Part shown: positions 1-9,308 of the stretch, piece after piece
Layout: each line of letters opens with the position of its first letter
Numbering within the stretch: the stretch's first letter is position 1
NCBI RefSeq assembly: GCF_000012825.1
Contig: NC_009614.1
Location: 1,612,001 to 1,676,000, forward strand
Length of the DNA: 64,000 nt
Origin: Phocaeicola vulgatus ATCC 8482
GTDB taxonomy: Bacteria; Bacteroidota; Bacteroidia; Bacteroidales; Bacteroidaceae
Direction: 5' to 3'
The notes under the pieces: generated by a model
The model's database searches: none
What the model was told of the DNA's origin: nothing
The model's input: only the letters and a program-made list of their open reading frames with translations
Made by a program: the position numbers and the translations under genes

Positions 1-685
1 TCCTGCCGAAAGTGCGCGGATCGGTATGGTGGATAAAATATTCACCCGTGTGGGAGCCAGCGATAACATTTCTGTGGGCGAATCTACCTTTATGGTTGAA
101 ATGAATGAGGCGGCAAATATTTTGAACAACCTCTCTAGCCGCAGTTTGGTGCTGTTTGATGAGTTGGGACGGGGAACCTCCACTTATGATGGTATTTCCA
201 TTGCTTGGGCTATTGTGGAGCATATTCACGAGCATCCTAAAGCCAAGGCACGTACGTTGTTTGCCACTCATTATCATGAGTTGAACGAGATGGAGAAATC
301 TTTCAAGCGCATCAAGAATTACAATGTATCTGTGAAGGAGATAGATAATAAAGTGATTTTTCTGCGCAAACTGGAACGTGGCGGCAGCGAACATTCTTTC
401 GGTATTCATGTGGCAAAGATGGCAGGTATGCCGAAAAGCATCGTGAAGCGTGCCAATGATATTCTGCATCAACTGGAAACGGACAACCGCCAGCAGGGCA
501 TTGCCAAGCCTACGGCTGAGATAGCGTCCGGCCGGAGCGGAATGCAGCTCAGCTTCTTCCAGTTGGATGATCCGGTATTGAGTCAGATACGGGATGAGAT
601 TCTGAATTTGGATGTCAATAATCTGACCCCTCTTGAAGCATTGAATAAACTGAATGATATCAAGAAGATAGTAAAAGGCAAATAA
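1..685 (+). CDS. mutS: DNA mismatch repair protein MutS, C-terminal part (5' end outside window)
   Basis: This is the C-terminal ATPase end of MutS, which binds mismatched DNA and starts mismatch repair. The reading frame is open from base 2, so the gene begins upstream of the window. The visible part starts in the ABC ATPase domain with [20 protein letters not shown], followed by the Walker B segment [12 protein letters not shown] and the switch region [12 protein letters not shown]. Near the C-terminus QLSFF (about base 545) fits a beta-clamp-binding motif, which is known for MutS proteins. The gene ends about 50 bases before the GH20 gene, and no terminator is visible between them. Confidence 0.97.
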   Translation, partial: PAESARIGMVDKIFTRVGASDNISVGESTFMVEMNEAANILNNLSSRSLVLFDELGRGTSTYDGISIAWAIVEHIHEHPKAKARTLFATHYHELNEMEKSFKRIKNYNVSVKEIDNKVIFLRKLERGGSEHSFGIHVAKMAGMPKSIVKRANDILHQLETDNRQQGIAKPTAEIASGRSGMQLSFFQLDDPVLSQIRDEILNLDVNNLTPLEALNKLNDIKKIVKGK

Positions 686-734
686 ATGCCTTCATTTTTC
701 ATTAACCGTTAATTACTAACCATTAATCATTATC

Positions 735-2714
735 ATGAAACACTTACTAACCTTATGGATGTTGGCCTTGTGTCTGTGTGTTTCGGCCAAGGAAACATGT
801 CCGAAAGTAATTCCCGCCCTGCAAGAGTGGAAGGGGGGAAGTGGAAAACTCGTATTGCCTGCTGAAGGCAGTATTGTTGTAGCTCCTGCCGATGAGGCGG
901 CACTGAAAAGTGTGGCGACTGTGCTGGCACAGGACTTGAAAGATCTGTTGGATTGGAACTACACCATTAGGACCGGGAAACCGGGAAAGAATGATATTTA
1001 TCTTTCATTGATGAAACCCGACAAACAATTGGGAAAGGAAGGGTATGTGCTGACTGCCGGACGCTATGCCGGTATTGAAGCACCGGCTCGTCAGGGAGTC
1101 TTTTGGGGAACCCGGAGTTTGTTGCAGATTCTTTATAATGAAAAAGGACAGTTGCCCAAAGGAGTTGCCCGTGACTGGCCGCAATATCCCAGTCGTGGCT
1201 TCATGCTGGATGTGGGCCGTAAGTTCTTCACAATGGATTTCCTGCGGCAATATGTCAAAATACTATCGTTCTATAAACTGAATGAATTCCAGATTCATCT
1301 CAATGACAATGGTTTTGTACAGTTCTTTGATAACGACTGGAACAAGACCTATGCTGCTTTCCGCCTGGAGAGTGAGCGTTTTCCGGGGCTGACCGCCAAG
1401 GATGGTTCTTATACCAAGAAAGAATTCACCGACCTGCAACGTCTGGGCATGGAATATGGTGTGAATGTGATTCCGGAGATTGATATTCCGGCTCATTCAT
1501 TGGCCTTTACACATTATAAACCCGAGATAGGCAGTGATAAATATGGAATGGATCATTTGGATTTGTACAAGGAGGAAACCTATCGTTTTGTAGATTCTTT
1601 GCTGGATGAGTATCTTTCTGGTGAGAAACCGGTTTTCATAGGTCCCGACGTACATATCGGTACAGACGAGTACAATGCCAAGGAAGCTGAGAAATTCCGC
1701 TATTTTACAGACCGGTATCTGAAGTATGTAGAGAAATACGGGAAGAATGTCCGTATGTGGGGAGCACTGCGCTGGTTGAAAGGAAACATTCCGGTGAAAG
1801 CGGATAATGTAACTATTAATGCCTGGTCATACGATTGGATTGATCCTAATGCTTCTTTGAAAGACGGATATAAGATTATCAATACGTGTGATGCTTATCT
1901 TTATATTGTTCCGGCTGCCGGATATTATCGTGATTTCCTGGACACGAAATGGCTGTATGAGCAATGGCGTGTGGGTAAAGTGAATCCTAAGGAAGAGTTG
2001 CCTGAAGGAACTCCGGGACTGTTGGGAGGTATGTTTGCCGTATGGAATGACCATTGTGGTAACGGTGTGTCACAACAGGATGTGCATTTCCGTACATTCC
2101 CGGCCGCTCAGGTACTGGCCGAGAAGATGTGGAGAGGGAAGAATGAAATGGTTTCTTACGAGGAATTTGAGGAATTGTGCAAACAGATGCCTGAAGCTCC
2201 CGGTGTCAACCTGCTGGGGCGTGTGCAGGGTGAGGTAGTCCTTCCGGGGCAGAATGAAGAACTGTCTTTGAACGGTACGGACAGCATTGCCACTATGTTG
2301 CCGGAGGTAGGCTATCCATACGTGGTAGAATTTGAAATAAATCCGGACAAAGACCAAAATATCAACGGTATTTTGTTTAAAGGTCCTCATTCCACCGTAT
2401 ATGCCAATTGGGAAAATAAGGGAAAATTGGCTTTCAGCCGTGACGGCTATACGTTTGTATTCCACGCTGCCACACTGCCTGCCGGAGCATGGACGAAGGT
2501 ACGCATAGAGGGAGACCACAAAGGTACTACTCTTTACATAAACGGTGAGAAAGCGGAACGTTTGGAAGGACGTGTCAAGCAGTTTTACAACTATACTCAT
2601 AAACGCAAGGACAAGATGTATATGCAGGAAACTTTGGTGTTTCCCATGCGGCAGATTGGGGATGTGCAGAATGGGTTCAGAGGGAAGTTGCGGAATATAA
2701 ATTGCACGCAATAA
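735..2714 (+). CDS. Beta-N-acetylhexosaminidase, glycoside hydrolase family 20
   Basis: Secreted hexosaminidase of 659 residues that should release terminal GlcNAc or GalNAc from host or microbial glycans in the periplasm or at the surface. A signal peptide (MKHLLTLWMLALCLCVSA) is followed by a GH20 N-terminal domain (about 20-145) and the TIM-barrel catalytic domain (about 150-480). The catalytic Asp-Glu pair lies in HIGTDEYNA (D311, E312). The last 150 residues look like a LamG or concanavalin-type beta-sandwich (VYANWENKGKLAFSRDGY), probably carbohydrate binding. It stands alone on the plus strand, not in a SusC/SusD locus. The substrate cannot be told from the sequence. Confidence 0.93.
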   Translation: MKHLLTLWMLALCLCVSAKETCPKVIPALQEWKGGSGKLVLPAEGSIVVAPADEAALKSVATVLAQDLKDLLDWNYTIRTGKPGKNDIYLSLMKPDKQLGKEGYVLTAGRYAGIEAPARQGVFWGTRSLLQILYNEKGQLPKGVARDWPQYPSRGFMLDVGRKFFTMDFLRQYVKILSFYKLNEFQIHLNDNGFVQFFDNDWNKTYAAFRLESERFPGLTAKDGSYTKKEFTDLQRLGMEYGVNVIPEIDIPAHSLAFTHYKPEIGSDKYGMDHLDLYKEETYRFVDSLLDEYLSGEKPVFIGPDVHIGTDEYNAKEAEKFRYFTDRYLKYVEKYGKNVRMWGALRWLKGNIPVKADNVTINAWSYDWIDPNASLKDGYKIINTCDAYLYIVPAAGYYRDFLDTKWLYEQWRVGKVNPKEELPEGTPGLLGGMFAVWNDHCGNGVSQQDVHFRTFPAAQVLAEKMWRGKNEMVSYEEFEELCKQMPEAPGVNLLGRVQGEVVLPGQNEELSLNGTDSIATMLPEVGYPYVVEFEINPDKDQNINGILFKGPHSTVYANWENKGKLAFSRDGYTFVFHAATLPAGAWTKVRIEGDHKGTTLYINGEKAERLEGRVKQFYNYTHKRKDKMYMQETLVFPMRQIGDVQNGFRGKLRNINCTQ

Positions 2715-2738
2715 AAGATATTTCTTTCTCTTGCTGTG

Positions 2739-2765
2739 TAGGGGCAGGTTTTAGACCTGTCCCTA
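2739..2765. terminator. Hairpin after the GH20 gene
   Basis: Arms TAGGGGCAGGT (2739-2749) and ACCTGTCCCTA (2755-2765) pair fully with one G-T wobble around a 5-base loop. No clear T-run follows, so it may be a weak terminator or a dispersed intergenic repeat. Confidence 0.5.
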
Positions 2766-2920
2766 TGCCCAATAGGAGTGAAATTTCTCCGAATGTTATC
2801 TTTAATAGTGTTATATTGTTTATTATCAAAGTTTTATATGCGGTAAATGTTATCTGTTTTATTTTCATGAAAAGGGCTTTATACCTTACTTTGCATTATT
2901 AAACTTAAGCAACAAACCCG

Positions 2921-3508
2921 ATGAAAATAAAACAAATTCTACTTTGCATGCTTTTAGCCTGCTTTATTCTTCCCGCTTCCGCACAGAATAGCTGGGGTAT
3001 TGTAGGAGGCGGACTTTTTTCTAAATCTCTGTCCAGGGATGCACGCTTCAGCCTGGGCGGTTATGCCGGAGGAATGTATGACGTTCATGTTAAAAACTCA
3101 TGGTATGTACAACCACAATTATTATTTACTTATGAAGAATTCAGATCCAAGACAAGACTTGGTACCGATTCTTTTTTTAGTAAATTCAATTTGGAGCTTC
3201 CTATCCTTGCTTCTTATAATGTTGCTTTGAATAACAAATGGAATTTGCACATCAATGCGGGACCGTATCTGTCCTATGCTATGTTTGGCAGGGATAAATC
3301 CATTGATTACGCCTATGGCAACGGAATGCATTCTAGTTTGGGCTGGTGGCATCAGGATTTTCCAGATCATTTTACTTACGGCGGAAGGGCCGGGGTTTCA
3401 TTGGAATCCGAGCATTTCATTTACACTATCGATGGTAAGTGTTCTCTTCGTAAGAGACCTTTCGGGCGGAGTGTCAGTTTATCGGCCGGTGTAGGATATA
3501 AGTTCTGA
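2921..3508 (+). CDS. Small outer-membrane beta-barrel protein (porin/PorT-like)
   Basis: A 195-residue secreted protein. The signal peptide (MKIKQILLCMLLACFILPASAQ) is followed by alternating hydrophobic strands, a glycine-rich start (WGIVGGGLFSKS) and a terminal strand ending SAGVGYKF, with the aromatic last residue typical of outer-membrane barrels. It resembles the outer-membrane beta-barrel family found throughout Bacteroidetes; function unknown. It lies 42 bases upstream of a TPR regulator, and a second barrel gene lies at 7720, so barrels flank the regulator pair on both sides. Confidence 0.8.
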   Translation: MKIKQILLCMLLACFILPASAQNSWGIVGGGLFSKSLSRDARFSLGGYAGGMYDVHVKNSWYVQPQLLFTYEEFRSKTRLGTDSFFSKFNLELPILASYNVALNNKWNLHINAGPYLSYAMFGRDKSIDYAYGNGMHSSLGWWHQDFPDHFTYGGRAGVSLESEHFIYTIDGKCSLRKRPFGRSVSLSAGVGYKF

Positions 3509-3516
3509 GTTTTCTG

Positions 3517-3524
3517 TATCTTTG
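3517..3524 (+). promoter_or_regulatory. -7 promoter element TATCTTTG
   Basis: Exact match to the Bacteroides consensus TAnnTTTG, 26 bases before the ATG at 3551. It gives the TPR gene its own promoter and supports that start. No clear -33 TTTG is seen. Confidence 0.65.
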
Positions 3525-3550
3525 TCACCGGAGAATAAAAATAGAGTTGC

Positions 3551-5218
3551 ATGTATGTTTATATAAAACAGTTGGGTATTGTTTGCCTTCTATGTTGGCT
3601 TGGTCTTTCCTGTACTTTGCAGCGCACGGAACATCCTGCTTTGCGGCAAGCCGGATACTTGATGGAAGAACATTCCGACAGTGCGTTTTCATTATTGAAA
3701 TCCATCTCTTCCCTAACCGGTATGAGCCCGGAAGACAAGGCCGGTTACGCTTTGCTGCTGGCTGAGGCTGCGGATAAAAATGGTTATTCACTGCTTCCTT
3801 GTGACTCATTATTGAATTTTGCTCTCCATGTATATCATGAAGAAGCCAAAGAACATGCCATAGCTCTTCTGTATAAGGGTAAAGTGCAACAGGAAATGGA
3901 AAACTATGCCGATGCCCTGAAGAGTTACCGTATGGCGCTTGAAATTCTTTCCGCCTATCCATGCGAATTCTATTGGAAAGGGTTTGTATATAATATGTTG
4001 GGTGGGCTGTATGGCAAACAGAACTTGTACGCACAGGCCAAAGATATGTATGTCAAGGCTTGTTATAATGATTCGCTGGCACGGCATAACCGTCATTTCA
4101 TCAGTTCACTCAGCAATCTGGGGGTAGCTTACATTGGGTATGGAAATATAGACTCCGCTTTTATCTGCCAGCAACGCGCTTTGCAGCTTTCTCTTTCTAC
4201 TGATAGTTTCCTTTTGCATTCTCTTTATGGAAATATAGGGGATTTATGCGGACGTACAGGACGGAACAGTATAGCTATTATTTGTCTGAAAAGGGCATAC
4301 GATGCCTGTCGTCTTAGAGAAGACAGCTTGCAGTGTCTTTGGAATCTAGGGGAATTTTATTATAATAACGGGCAGCTTGATTCGGCTCTTTATTATTTGA
4401 ACCGAAGCAAGGAAGCTGTCGATATTCATATCCGGTATCTCTCTTTCTTTGACTTGTATGCCATAGCCAAGCAGCAGGGAAATGTGGAGAAAGCTTTGGA
4501 ATATCTGGAAATCAGCACCCAGTTGGAAGATTCTATCTATTCCACCAATGTGGCTACGGAACTGGAGAAGAAGACCTATCGTTGGAATGCCGACGCGCAA
4601 GTAAGGAAAGAACAGTTCAAGGCTAAACGGAGGATATACACCATTGCGATGATAGCTGTGGTGTTGCTGCTGGTCATTGTGATTATTTATCAACAGATAC
4701 TGAAGAACAAGAAGATACAGCAATCCAATTATAAATATCTGTTGCAGAAGCTGAAACAGAACCTGATGGATATGCAGCAGAATATTGCTCAACATGAAGA
4801 GGTGATAGCCGAATTGAAACAGAAACAAGAAAGCCGTGTCGAGGAAATAGAAGAGAAGGAACGGGCTATAGAGGCCATGAAGATGGAGAAGGAGAAATTG
4901 CGCAACTGGTTGTTCCGGCAAAGTGCCCTCTATACGAAAATAGACAAACTGGCCAACCAGCAAAAGCATCACAAAGAGCGTATTGCAGTGCTCACCAATG
5001 CTGAGCAACGCCAACTCAGAGTGATTATAGGACAGATTTATGCTGATTACATAGAGCAACTGCATACCCGGTATCCCAAGTTGAACGAAGATGATGTCCT
5101 TTTGCTATGTCTGCAATTGGCGGATTTATCTCCTTTTGCCATCGCTTTATGCTTTGGTAATAATGATGCACAGATTGTAGCGCAACGCAAATATCGTATG
5201 AAAAGTAAGATGGAATAA
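3551..5218 (+). CDS. Membrane-spanning TPR protein with C-terminal HTH-like domain (regulator)
   Basis: 555 residues. A lipoprotein-like N-terminus (LCWLGLSC, Cys at about 21) leads into tetratricopeptide-type helical repeats (about 60-340; e.g. ADALKSYRMALEIL). One transmembrane segment follows (about 362-384, IAMIAVVLLLVIVIIY), then a coiled coil (about 395-460) and a C-terminal helix-turn-helix-like segment (LSPFAIALCFGNNDAQIVAQ). The layout suggests a one-piece regulator: periplasmic TPR sensor, cytoplasmic DNA-binding end. It is a paralogue of the next gene. Targets are unknown; the barrel genes at 2921 and 7720 are candidates by position only. Confidence 0.75.
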   Translation: MYVYIKQLGIVCLLCWLGLSCTLQRTEHPALRQAGYLMEEHSDSAFSLLKSISSLTGMSPEDKAGYALLLAEAADKNGYSLLPCDSLLNFALHVYHEEAKEHAIALLYKGKVQQEMENYADALKSYRMALEILSAYPCEFYWKGFVYNMLGGLYGKQNLYAQAKDMYVKACYNDSLARHNRHFISSLSNLGVAYIGYGNIDSAFICQQRALQLSLSTDSFLLHSLYGNIGDLCGRTGRNSIAIICLKRAYDACRLREDSLQCLWNLGEFYYNNGQLDSALYYLNRSKEAVDIHIRYLSFFDLYAIAKQQGNVEKALEYLEISTQLEDSIYSTNVATELEKKTYRWNADAQVRKEQFKAKRRIYTIAMIAVVLLLVIVIIYQQILKNKKIQQSNYKYLLQKLKQNLMDMQQNIAQHEEVIAELKQKQESRVEEIEEKERAIEAMKMEKEKLRNWLFRQSALYTKIDKLANQQKHHKERIAVLTNAEQRQLRVIIGQIYADYIEQLHTRYPKLNEDDVLLLCLQLADLSPFAIALCFGNNDAQIVAQRKYRMKSKME

Positions 5219-5289
5219 CTGTGTGTTACAGAATTTGCATAATGTTTTTTTAATAGATGTTTGTATATCAGGTTATAAAGGCATTTTGC

Positions 5290-5297
5290 TATCTTTG
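5290..5297 (+). promoter_or_regulatory. -7 promoter element TATCTTTG
   Basis: Consensus -7 element overlapping a possible GTG start at 5297. The transcript would begin about 5304, so the GTG cannot be used and the start must be the ATG at 5327. Confidence 0.7.
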
Positions 5298-5326
5298 TGC
5301 ATAGAAAGCTAAAAGACAAAATTACT

Positions 5327-6985
5327 ATGCGTTCATTTATTATATATTTAAATTTCGTCAGTTTGCTGGCTGTCTGTTTGTTTGCCTGTAACCACCATTC
5401 TTCCAATCCGATGTTACAGCAGGTAGATTCATTGTTGGAAATGAAGCCGGACAGTGCATTGACTATTTTAAAAAATATATCTGTTTTAGAGGATTTGCCG
5501 GAAGTAGACAAGGCATACTATGCTTTGTTGCTGGCTGAGGCTACGGACAAGAACAAACTACCCTTATTGCCTTGCGATTCCTTATTGAATTTCGCCTTGG
5601 ATTATTATGGAGATGATGATAGGGAGAAGGCTGTGGCATTGATGTATAAGGGAAGGCTGCTGGCAGAGATGGATGATGAAAAGGCAGCGATAGAGATGAA
5701 TTTGAAGGCATTGGAAATATTGCAGGATTATCCGGTAGATACAAAATATAGAAGATTAATTTATAGTGCGCTGGGATTGTGGTATGGGAATTGTGGATTG
5801 AATGACAAGGCATTGGAGGTGTTGCACCAATCTCTTCATTATTCTTTTGATGCTAAAGATACTGCCATTGCTTATATTAATATAGGATATATTTATGGCA
5901 TGAGAAATATGCAGGATTCTGCCATAACCTATCAGCGCAAAGCTGTGAAGTATGCCATGCGTTCTAAAGATAGAAGCATGATACTTACTTCTTGGCATAA
6001 TTTGAGCATTTGTTATAGACACTTTGAAAATGTCGATTCGGCTGTTGTTTATGCGCATAAGGTTTTACAGCATTTATCTTATGGGAATGGAAAAGCAGAT
6101 GCTTATTATAATATGGGGGATTTATATGTTGATTTGGAACAATATGATTCAGCACGCCATTATTTAGAAAAGAGTTTGTTTCTTTCTCCATCCCGCTCTA
6201 TACCCTACTGGTCACTTGCCGTAATGGAGGCTGAACTAGGAAATTTTAAGTCTGCCTATCACTATCTGGATACGTTTGTTATGGTTCAGGACTCATTAGA
6301 TAACAGTGAGCTATTGACGGAAGTGCAACATTTAGTCTATAAACATCAGACGGAATTAAGAGTAAAGGATGAACAGATAAAATCCAAAAGGATTATAAGA
6401 TGGATTGTCTTTGTATCCGTTATTATTTGCTTTGTCGTTGCTTTGATTTACCAACGTTGGATAAATAAGAAAAATAACCAGCAGGCACTCTATCGGCAGT
6501 CATTGCAATATGCCCATGAGAAGCAGGATATGATGCAACAACGTATAGAGGAAAATGAATTAACTCTTGCACTGTTGCAAGACAGAGAGAACCAAAATCT
6601 TGATGAAATCGATAAAAAAGAACGATTGATTGCTCAGTTGAAGCAAGAAAAGCTGGAACTTCGCACATGGACGTTTTGGCAGACTCCTATATATAAAAAA
6701 GTGATGTCCTTATCCGAACAAAAGGAAGTGGATAAAAAGGCACGAAAAGTAATGACAGATGTAGAACGTGAAAAACTAAAGAAAACAGTATTTGAGATCT
6801 ATGCTGATTATATTTCTCCTTTGCAACAGCAATATTCCAAATTGACGGAAGATGACCTGTTGTTCCTCTGTCTGCAAGAGGCAGATATTCCTGCACTGAC
6901 CATTGCTTTATGCTTCGGGCATACCGATACGGTAGCACTTAATCAACGAAAATCACGCTTAAAAATTAAAATGTCAGAGCGATAA
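5327..6985 (+). CDS. Membrane-spanning TPR protein with C-terminal HTH-like domain (paralogue)
   Basis: 552 residues, same layout as the protein at 3551. N-terminal signal with lipobox-like LLAVCLFAC; shared motif YALLLAEATDKNKLPLLPCD; TPR-like helices to about 340; transmembrane segment about 357-378 (IVFVSVIICFVVALIY); a coiled coil; and a C-terminal segment ADIPALTIALCFGHTDTVAL like a degenerate LuxR-type HTH. The ATG at 5327 is chosen because the -7 box lies over the upstream GTG. Tandem duplication with the previous gene is clear from matching sequence along the whole length. It is followed by a DUF3244-like gene and a barrel gene, which it may control. Confidence 0.75.
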   Translation: MRSFIIYLNFVSLLAVCLFACNHHSSNPMLQQVDSLLEMKPDSALTILKNISVLEDLPEVDKAYYALLLAEATDKNKLPLLPCDSLLNFALDYYGDDDREKAVALMYKGRLLAEMDDEKAAIEMNLKALEILQDYPVDTKYRRLIYSALGLWYGNCGLNDKALEVLHQSLHYSFDAKDTAIAYINIGYIYGMRNMQDSAITYQRKAVKYAMRSKDRSMILTSWHNLSICYRHFENVDSAVVYAHKVLQHLSYGNGKADAYYNMGDLYVDLEQYDSARHYLEKSLFLSPSRSIPYWSLAVMEAELGNFKSAYHYLDTFVMVQDSLDNSELLTEVQHLVYKHQTELRVKDEQIKSKRIIRWIVFVSVIICFVVALIYQRWINKKNNQQALYRQSLQYAHEKQDMMQQRIEENELTLALLQDRENQNLDEIDKKERLIAQLKQEKLELRTWTFWQTPIYKKVMSLSEQKEVDKKARKVMTDVEREKLKKTVFEIYADYISPLQQQYSKLTEDDLLFLCLQEADIPALTIALCFGHTDTVALNQRKSRLKIKMSER

Positions 6986-7127
6986 ACTATAAACTTAGAA
7001 TAAAGATTCAGATGGTGAAGAAAATATTGTGAAAATGTCAGTGTTGTAGATGTTAATTAATTGTTTTTCAGTATTTTGCAAAATGACAATGTCACAGTAA
7101 ATACTTGTGCATACTTTTCTTTCCCTG

Positions 7128-7135
7128 TAACTTTG
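7128..7135 (+). promoter_or_regulatory. -7 promoter element TAACTTTG with -33 TTG
   Basis: TTG at 7105-7107, 20 bases of spacing, then TAACTTTG: a good Bacteroides promoter. The transcript start near 7142 points to the ATG at 7163. Confidence 0.75.
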
Positions 7136-7162
7136 CGGCATAAACTTAAAACAAAAAGAAGT

Positions 7163-7500
7163 ATGAAAGCAAAGTTATTATTGATGTTATTTTTAGTTTC
7201 CTTGAGTTTGGGAGTTCTTGCTTCAGAGCGTCCTAGGAAAGTACCTTATGTACGCTACAAAACTCAAGATAGAACAGCTAAGACAAGAAGTCTTTTTAAC
7301 CCCTCAGTACAAGCCGAAGATATAAATGACTGCTTGTATCTCACATTTCAATTTTCATTAGATAATGCTGACATTACTATGCTAGATAAGGATGGTAATG
7401 AAAAGGTGTAGTTATGGATAACGCATTTGAAAAAACAGCTGTACTTCCTAAGTGTGATAAAGGAAGTGCTTACTCGACTCAGATAAATTTAAGTTTTTAA
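7163..7500 (+). pseudogene. Small secreted DUF3244-like protein, broken by a -1 frameshift
   Basis: The signal peptide MKAKLLLMLFLVSLSLGVLA starts at 7163. The frame stops at 7411 (TAG) after KDGNEKV. Moving back one base at the AAAAGG run (about 7401-7406) reopens the frame through VVMDNAFEKTAVLPK to TAA at 7498-7500, ending YSTQINLSF. The joined product (about 112 residues) looks like the small periplasmic DUF3244 beta-sandwich proteins of Bacteroides. Loss of one A from a run is the simplest cause; a sequencing error or programmed slippage are alternatives. It has its own strong promoter and lies between a TPR regulator and a barrel gene. Confidence 0.6.
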
Positions 7501-7688
7501 GTAATTCCAATTAAGGCTGTATGATAATATTTTAGTTGATAATCTAAGGTTATTGATAATGTGAAGTTCATATCTGAATCTTATTTTATTGCTCATGTTA
7601 TGATAAAATATGTTATATGGTTGATTTTTAGTGTTGTATAGGTGAGTGGATGTTATATGGATAGAGCTTTATGCTTATATCTTCTTTC

Positions 7689-7696
7689 TAATTTTG
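7689..7696 (+). promoter_or_regulatory. -7 promoter element TAATTTTG
   Basis: Consensus -7 element 24 bases before the ATG at 7720. It rules out the longer in-frame start at 7642. Confidence 0.65.
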
Positions 7697-7719
7697 CAAC
7701 ATCAAATAAAAAAATAAGT

Positions 7720-8418
7720 ATGAAGACTAAAATGATTGTAGTGGTGGTGTTGGCTGCCATGTGTGTATTGCCTTTGTCTGCACAGGTAAAAGTTGGTGTG
7801 GAAGGTGGAATGAACCTGTCTCATTATCTGGTTTCCGGTTCTGACGGATATAAAGCCGAACAGGTAGGTGGAATGAAGCCCGGCTTTCAATTGGGGGTGA
7901 CTGTGGACTACGAGATAGGAAAGCATTGGATGTTAATGTCCGGTTTGTCTTGGTTGCAGAATAGAAGTACCATGAAAATGATGGATCACATGGTTACTTA
8001 TTTTCCTAAGACAGAGATAAAGATGAATAATCTGATTTTGCCGTTAAAAATGGGATATAATATTCGGGTTTCGGATAAACTCAGTCTCATTCCGTCGGTT
8101 GGAGTTTATGCTTCTTACGGATTTGGTGCTGGAAACTGTTCTTTGGATGTTATTCACCAAGAGGGGGATAATATAACTACCGAGCCTGCAAAATGGAAGC
8201 CCTTGGATGGTTTTTCCTATAAAGCCGGGGAGCCCAATAATAGTGGTAATCTTCAGGCTTTCCGCCGTTGGGATTATGGGGGCATTGTTGGAATGAAGGC
8301 TGTTATTGCCGATCATTATACGATAAGTTTTGATTATAGGGTCGGAATAAAAAAGATACAGGCACAAAATGGTTTGCGGAATTCAACTTTCCAGTTCTCC
8401 GTAGGCTATCGTTTCTAA
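7720..8418 (+). CDS. Outer-membrane beta-barrel protein (porin family)
   Basis: 232 residues from the ATG at 7720, set by the -7 box just upstream. The signal peptide ends MCVLPLSAQ. The mature part opens VKVGVEGGMNLSHYL and closes with strand FQFSVGYRF, ending in Phe as outer-membrane barrels do. It matches the general outer-membrane beta-barrel family; cargo or partner unknown. It is the last plus-strand gene of the TPR/barrel cluster. A long imperfect inverted repeat lies just downstream (8439-8541). Confidence 0.8.
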   Translation: MKTKMIVVVVLAAMCVLPLSAQVKVGVEGGMNLSHYLVSGSDGYKAEQVGGMKPGFQLGVTVDYEIGKHWMLMSGLSWLQNRSTMKMMDHMVTYFPKTEIKMNNLILPLKMGYNIRVSDKLSLIPSVGVYASYGFGAGNCSLDVIHQEGDNITTEPAKWKPLDGFSYKAGEPNNSGNLQAFRRWDYGGIVGMKAVIADHYTISFDYRVGIKKIQAQNGLRNSTFQFSVGYRF

Positions 8419-8438
8419 ACTGATTTAATTAAACTGGC

Positions 8439-8541
8439 AATCTGTCAAAATGATAATGCCGGTGTATGAGGGTGTCCTGTTTCAAAGGATACAGTTTGTG
8501 TATTTTCATCGTATTCTCGTGCATCGGCATTTTGACAGATT
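8439..8541. repeat. Long imperfect inverted repeat between convergent genes
   Basis: Arms AATCTGTCAAAATG (8439-8452) and CATTTTGACAGATT (8528-8541) are perfect reverse complements. Past a 6-base insertion (ATAATG) the match continues inward for about 20 more bases, mostly through G-T wobbles, so a plus-strand RNA would fold into one long hairpin. It sits between the barrel gene and the convergent acetyltransferase gene. Confidence 0.6.
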
Positions 8542-8651
8542 GTCTTCTTTTTCTGGTTATTTATTCTTTTATGGATATATGTGAACATATGTAGGGAAAT
8601 GCATACATACGTGTCCGATAGGGATTTTTATGCCTTTTGAGACCCCTCTAT

Positions 8652-9308
8652 TTATTGAGCCACCTCTTTCAATATCTCCTCTATTTTCTGAAAGAGTTGT
8701 CCTATGTGCGCTCCGTCCACAAAAGCATGGTTTACAGTGAAAGCGATGGGCATTACCAGTCTTCCTTCGCGTGGCACTACTTTGCCGGCATTCATCAGCG
8801 GATAGTCTAATGGATGGTCGGGAGCCATTTGTGTATAGGTGAGTGAAGTGAAATAAAGCTGAGGCGTGGCACTCAGTTGGATAATATCAAAATCTCCCTG
8901 TTCTGTAATGACTTTTTCGGCTCCATACGGGTCACCCTCTTCGGGGATGTTATGGACGATGTGATATGCTTCGGCATAAAACCGTTCAAAATCTGCATGG
9001 TAAGGGATGCGGACTGTGTAGAAAGTCTTGCCGGGTACAGCGATAGGTGATATGATGTCCACCTGATCGTGATAGACCACCTGTCCGTTTTTATCTGTAC
9101 GGAAACGGAATTCTTTCACTTCATTGGCAGCACGTAGCACAGCATACAGGTAATACAGGAAAAAAGAGCGCTTGGCGGCTTTTGCAGCTGGAAATGCTTC
9201 AGTGCAATCCACTTCACTGGTAATGGATATCCATGAATTATGGAAGTTGCGGAAAAAATTATAATTGTCCCGGCGTTCCCAGGTTTCAATATCTATTATA
9301 TGTTTCAT
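8652..9308 (-). CDS. Chloramphenicol acetyltransferase-like protein (CatA family)
   Basis: 218 residues, the usual length for the trimeric CAT family that acetylates chloramphenicol or related hydroxyl groups with acetyl-CoA. The family active-site motif H-x-x-x-D-G is present as [10 protein letters not shown] (catalytic His about 194), and the N-terminus ([15 protein letters not shown]) is typical. The gene starts one base after the lgt stop, so the two share a transcript. It is chromosomal with no mobile-element neighbour. Whether it gives chloramphenicol resistance cannot be read from sequence; an intrinsic acyltransferase role is equally possible. Confidence 0.85.
   Translation of the reverse strand: MKHIIDIETWERRDNYNFFRNFHNSWISITSEVDCTEAFPAAKAAKRSFFLYYLYAVLRAANEVKEFRFRTDKNGQVVYHDQVDIISPIAVPGKTFYTVRIPYHADFERFYAEAYHIVHNIPEEGDPYGAEKVITEQGDFDIIQLSATPQLYFTSLTYTQMAPDHPLDYPLMNAGKVVPREGRLVMPIAFTVNHAFVDGAHIGQLFQKIEEILKEVAQ

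Noticed and set aside
2070-2711. Long minus-strand frame opposite the GH20 gene
   Set aside because: It is antisense to a well-supported enzyme, has no family motifs, and has no promoter.
2702-2902. Short frames across the hairpin at 2739-2765
   Set aside because: The translations come from the hairpin repeat itself and have no independent support.
4346-5065. 239-codon minus-strand frame opposite the first TPR regulator
   Set aside because: Leucine-rich shadow of the coiled-coil coding strand; no motif or signal.
8652-9308. CAT-like gene as an acquired resistance gene
   Set aside because: It is embedded in a housekeeping operon with no mobile-element signature; resistance cannot be claimed from sequence.
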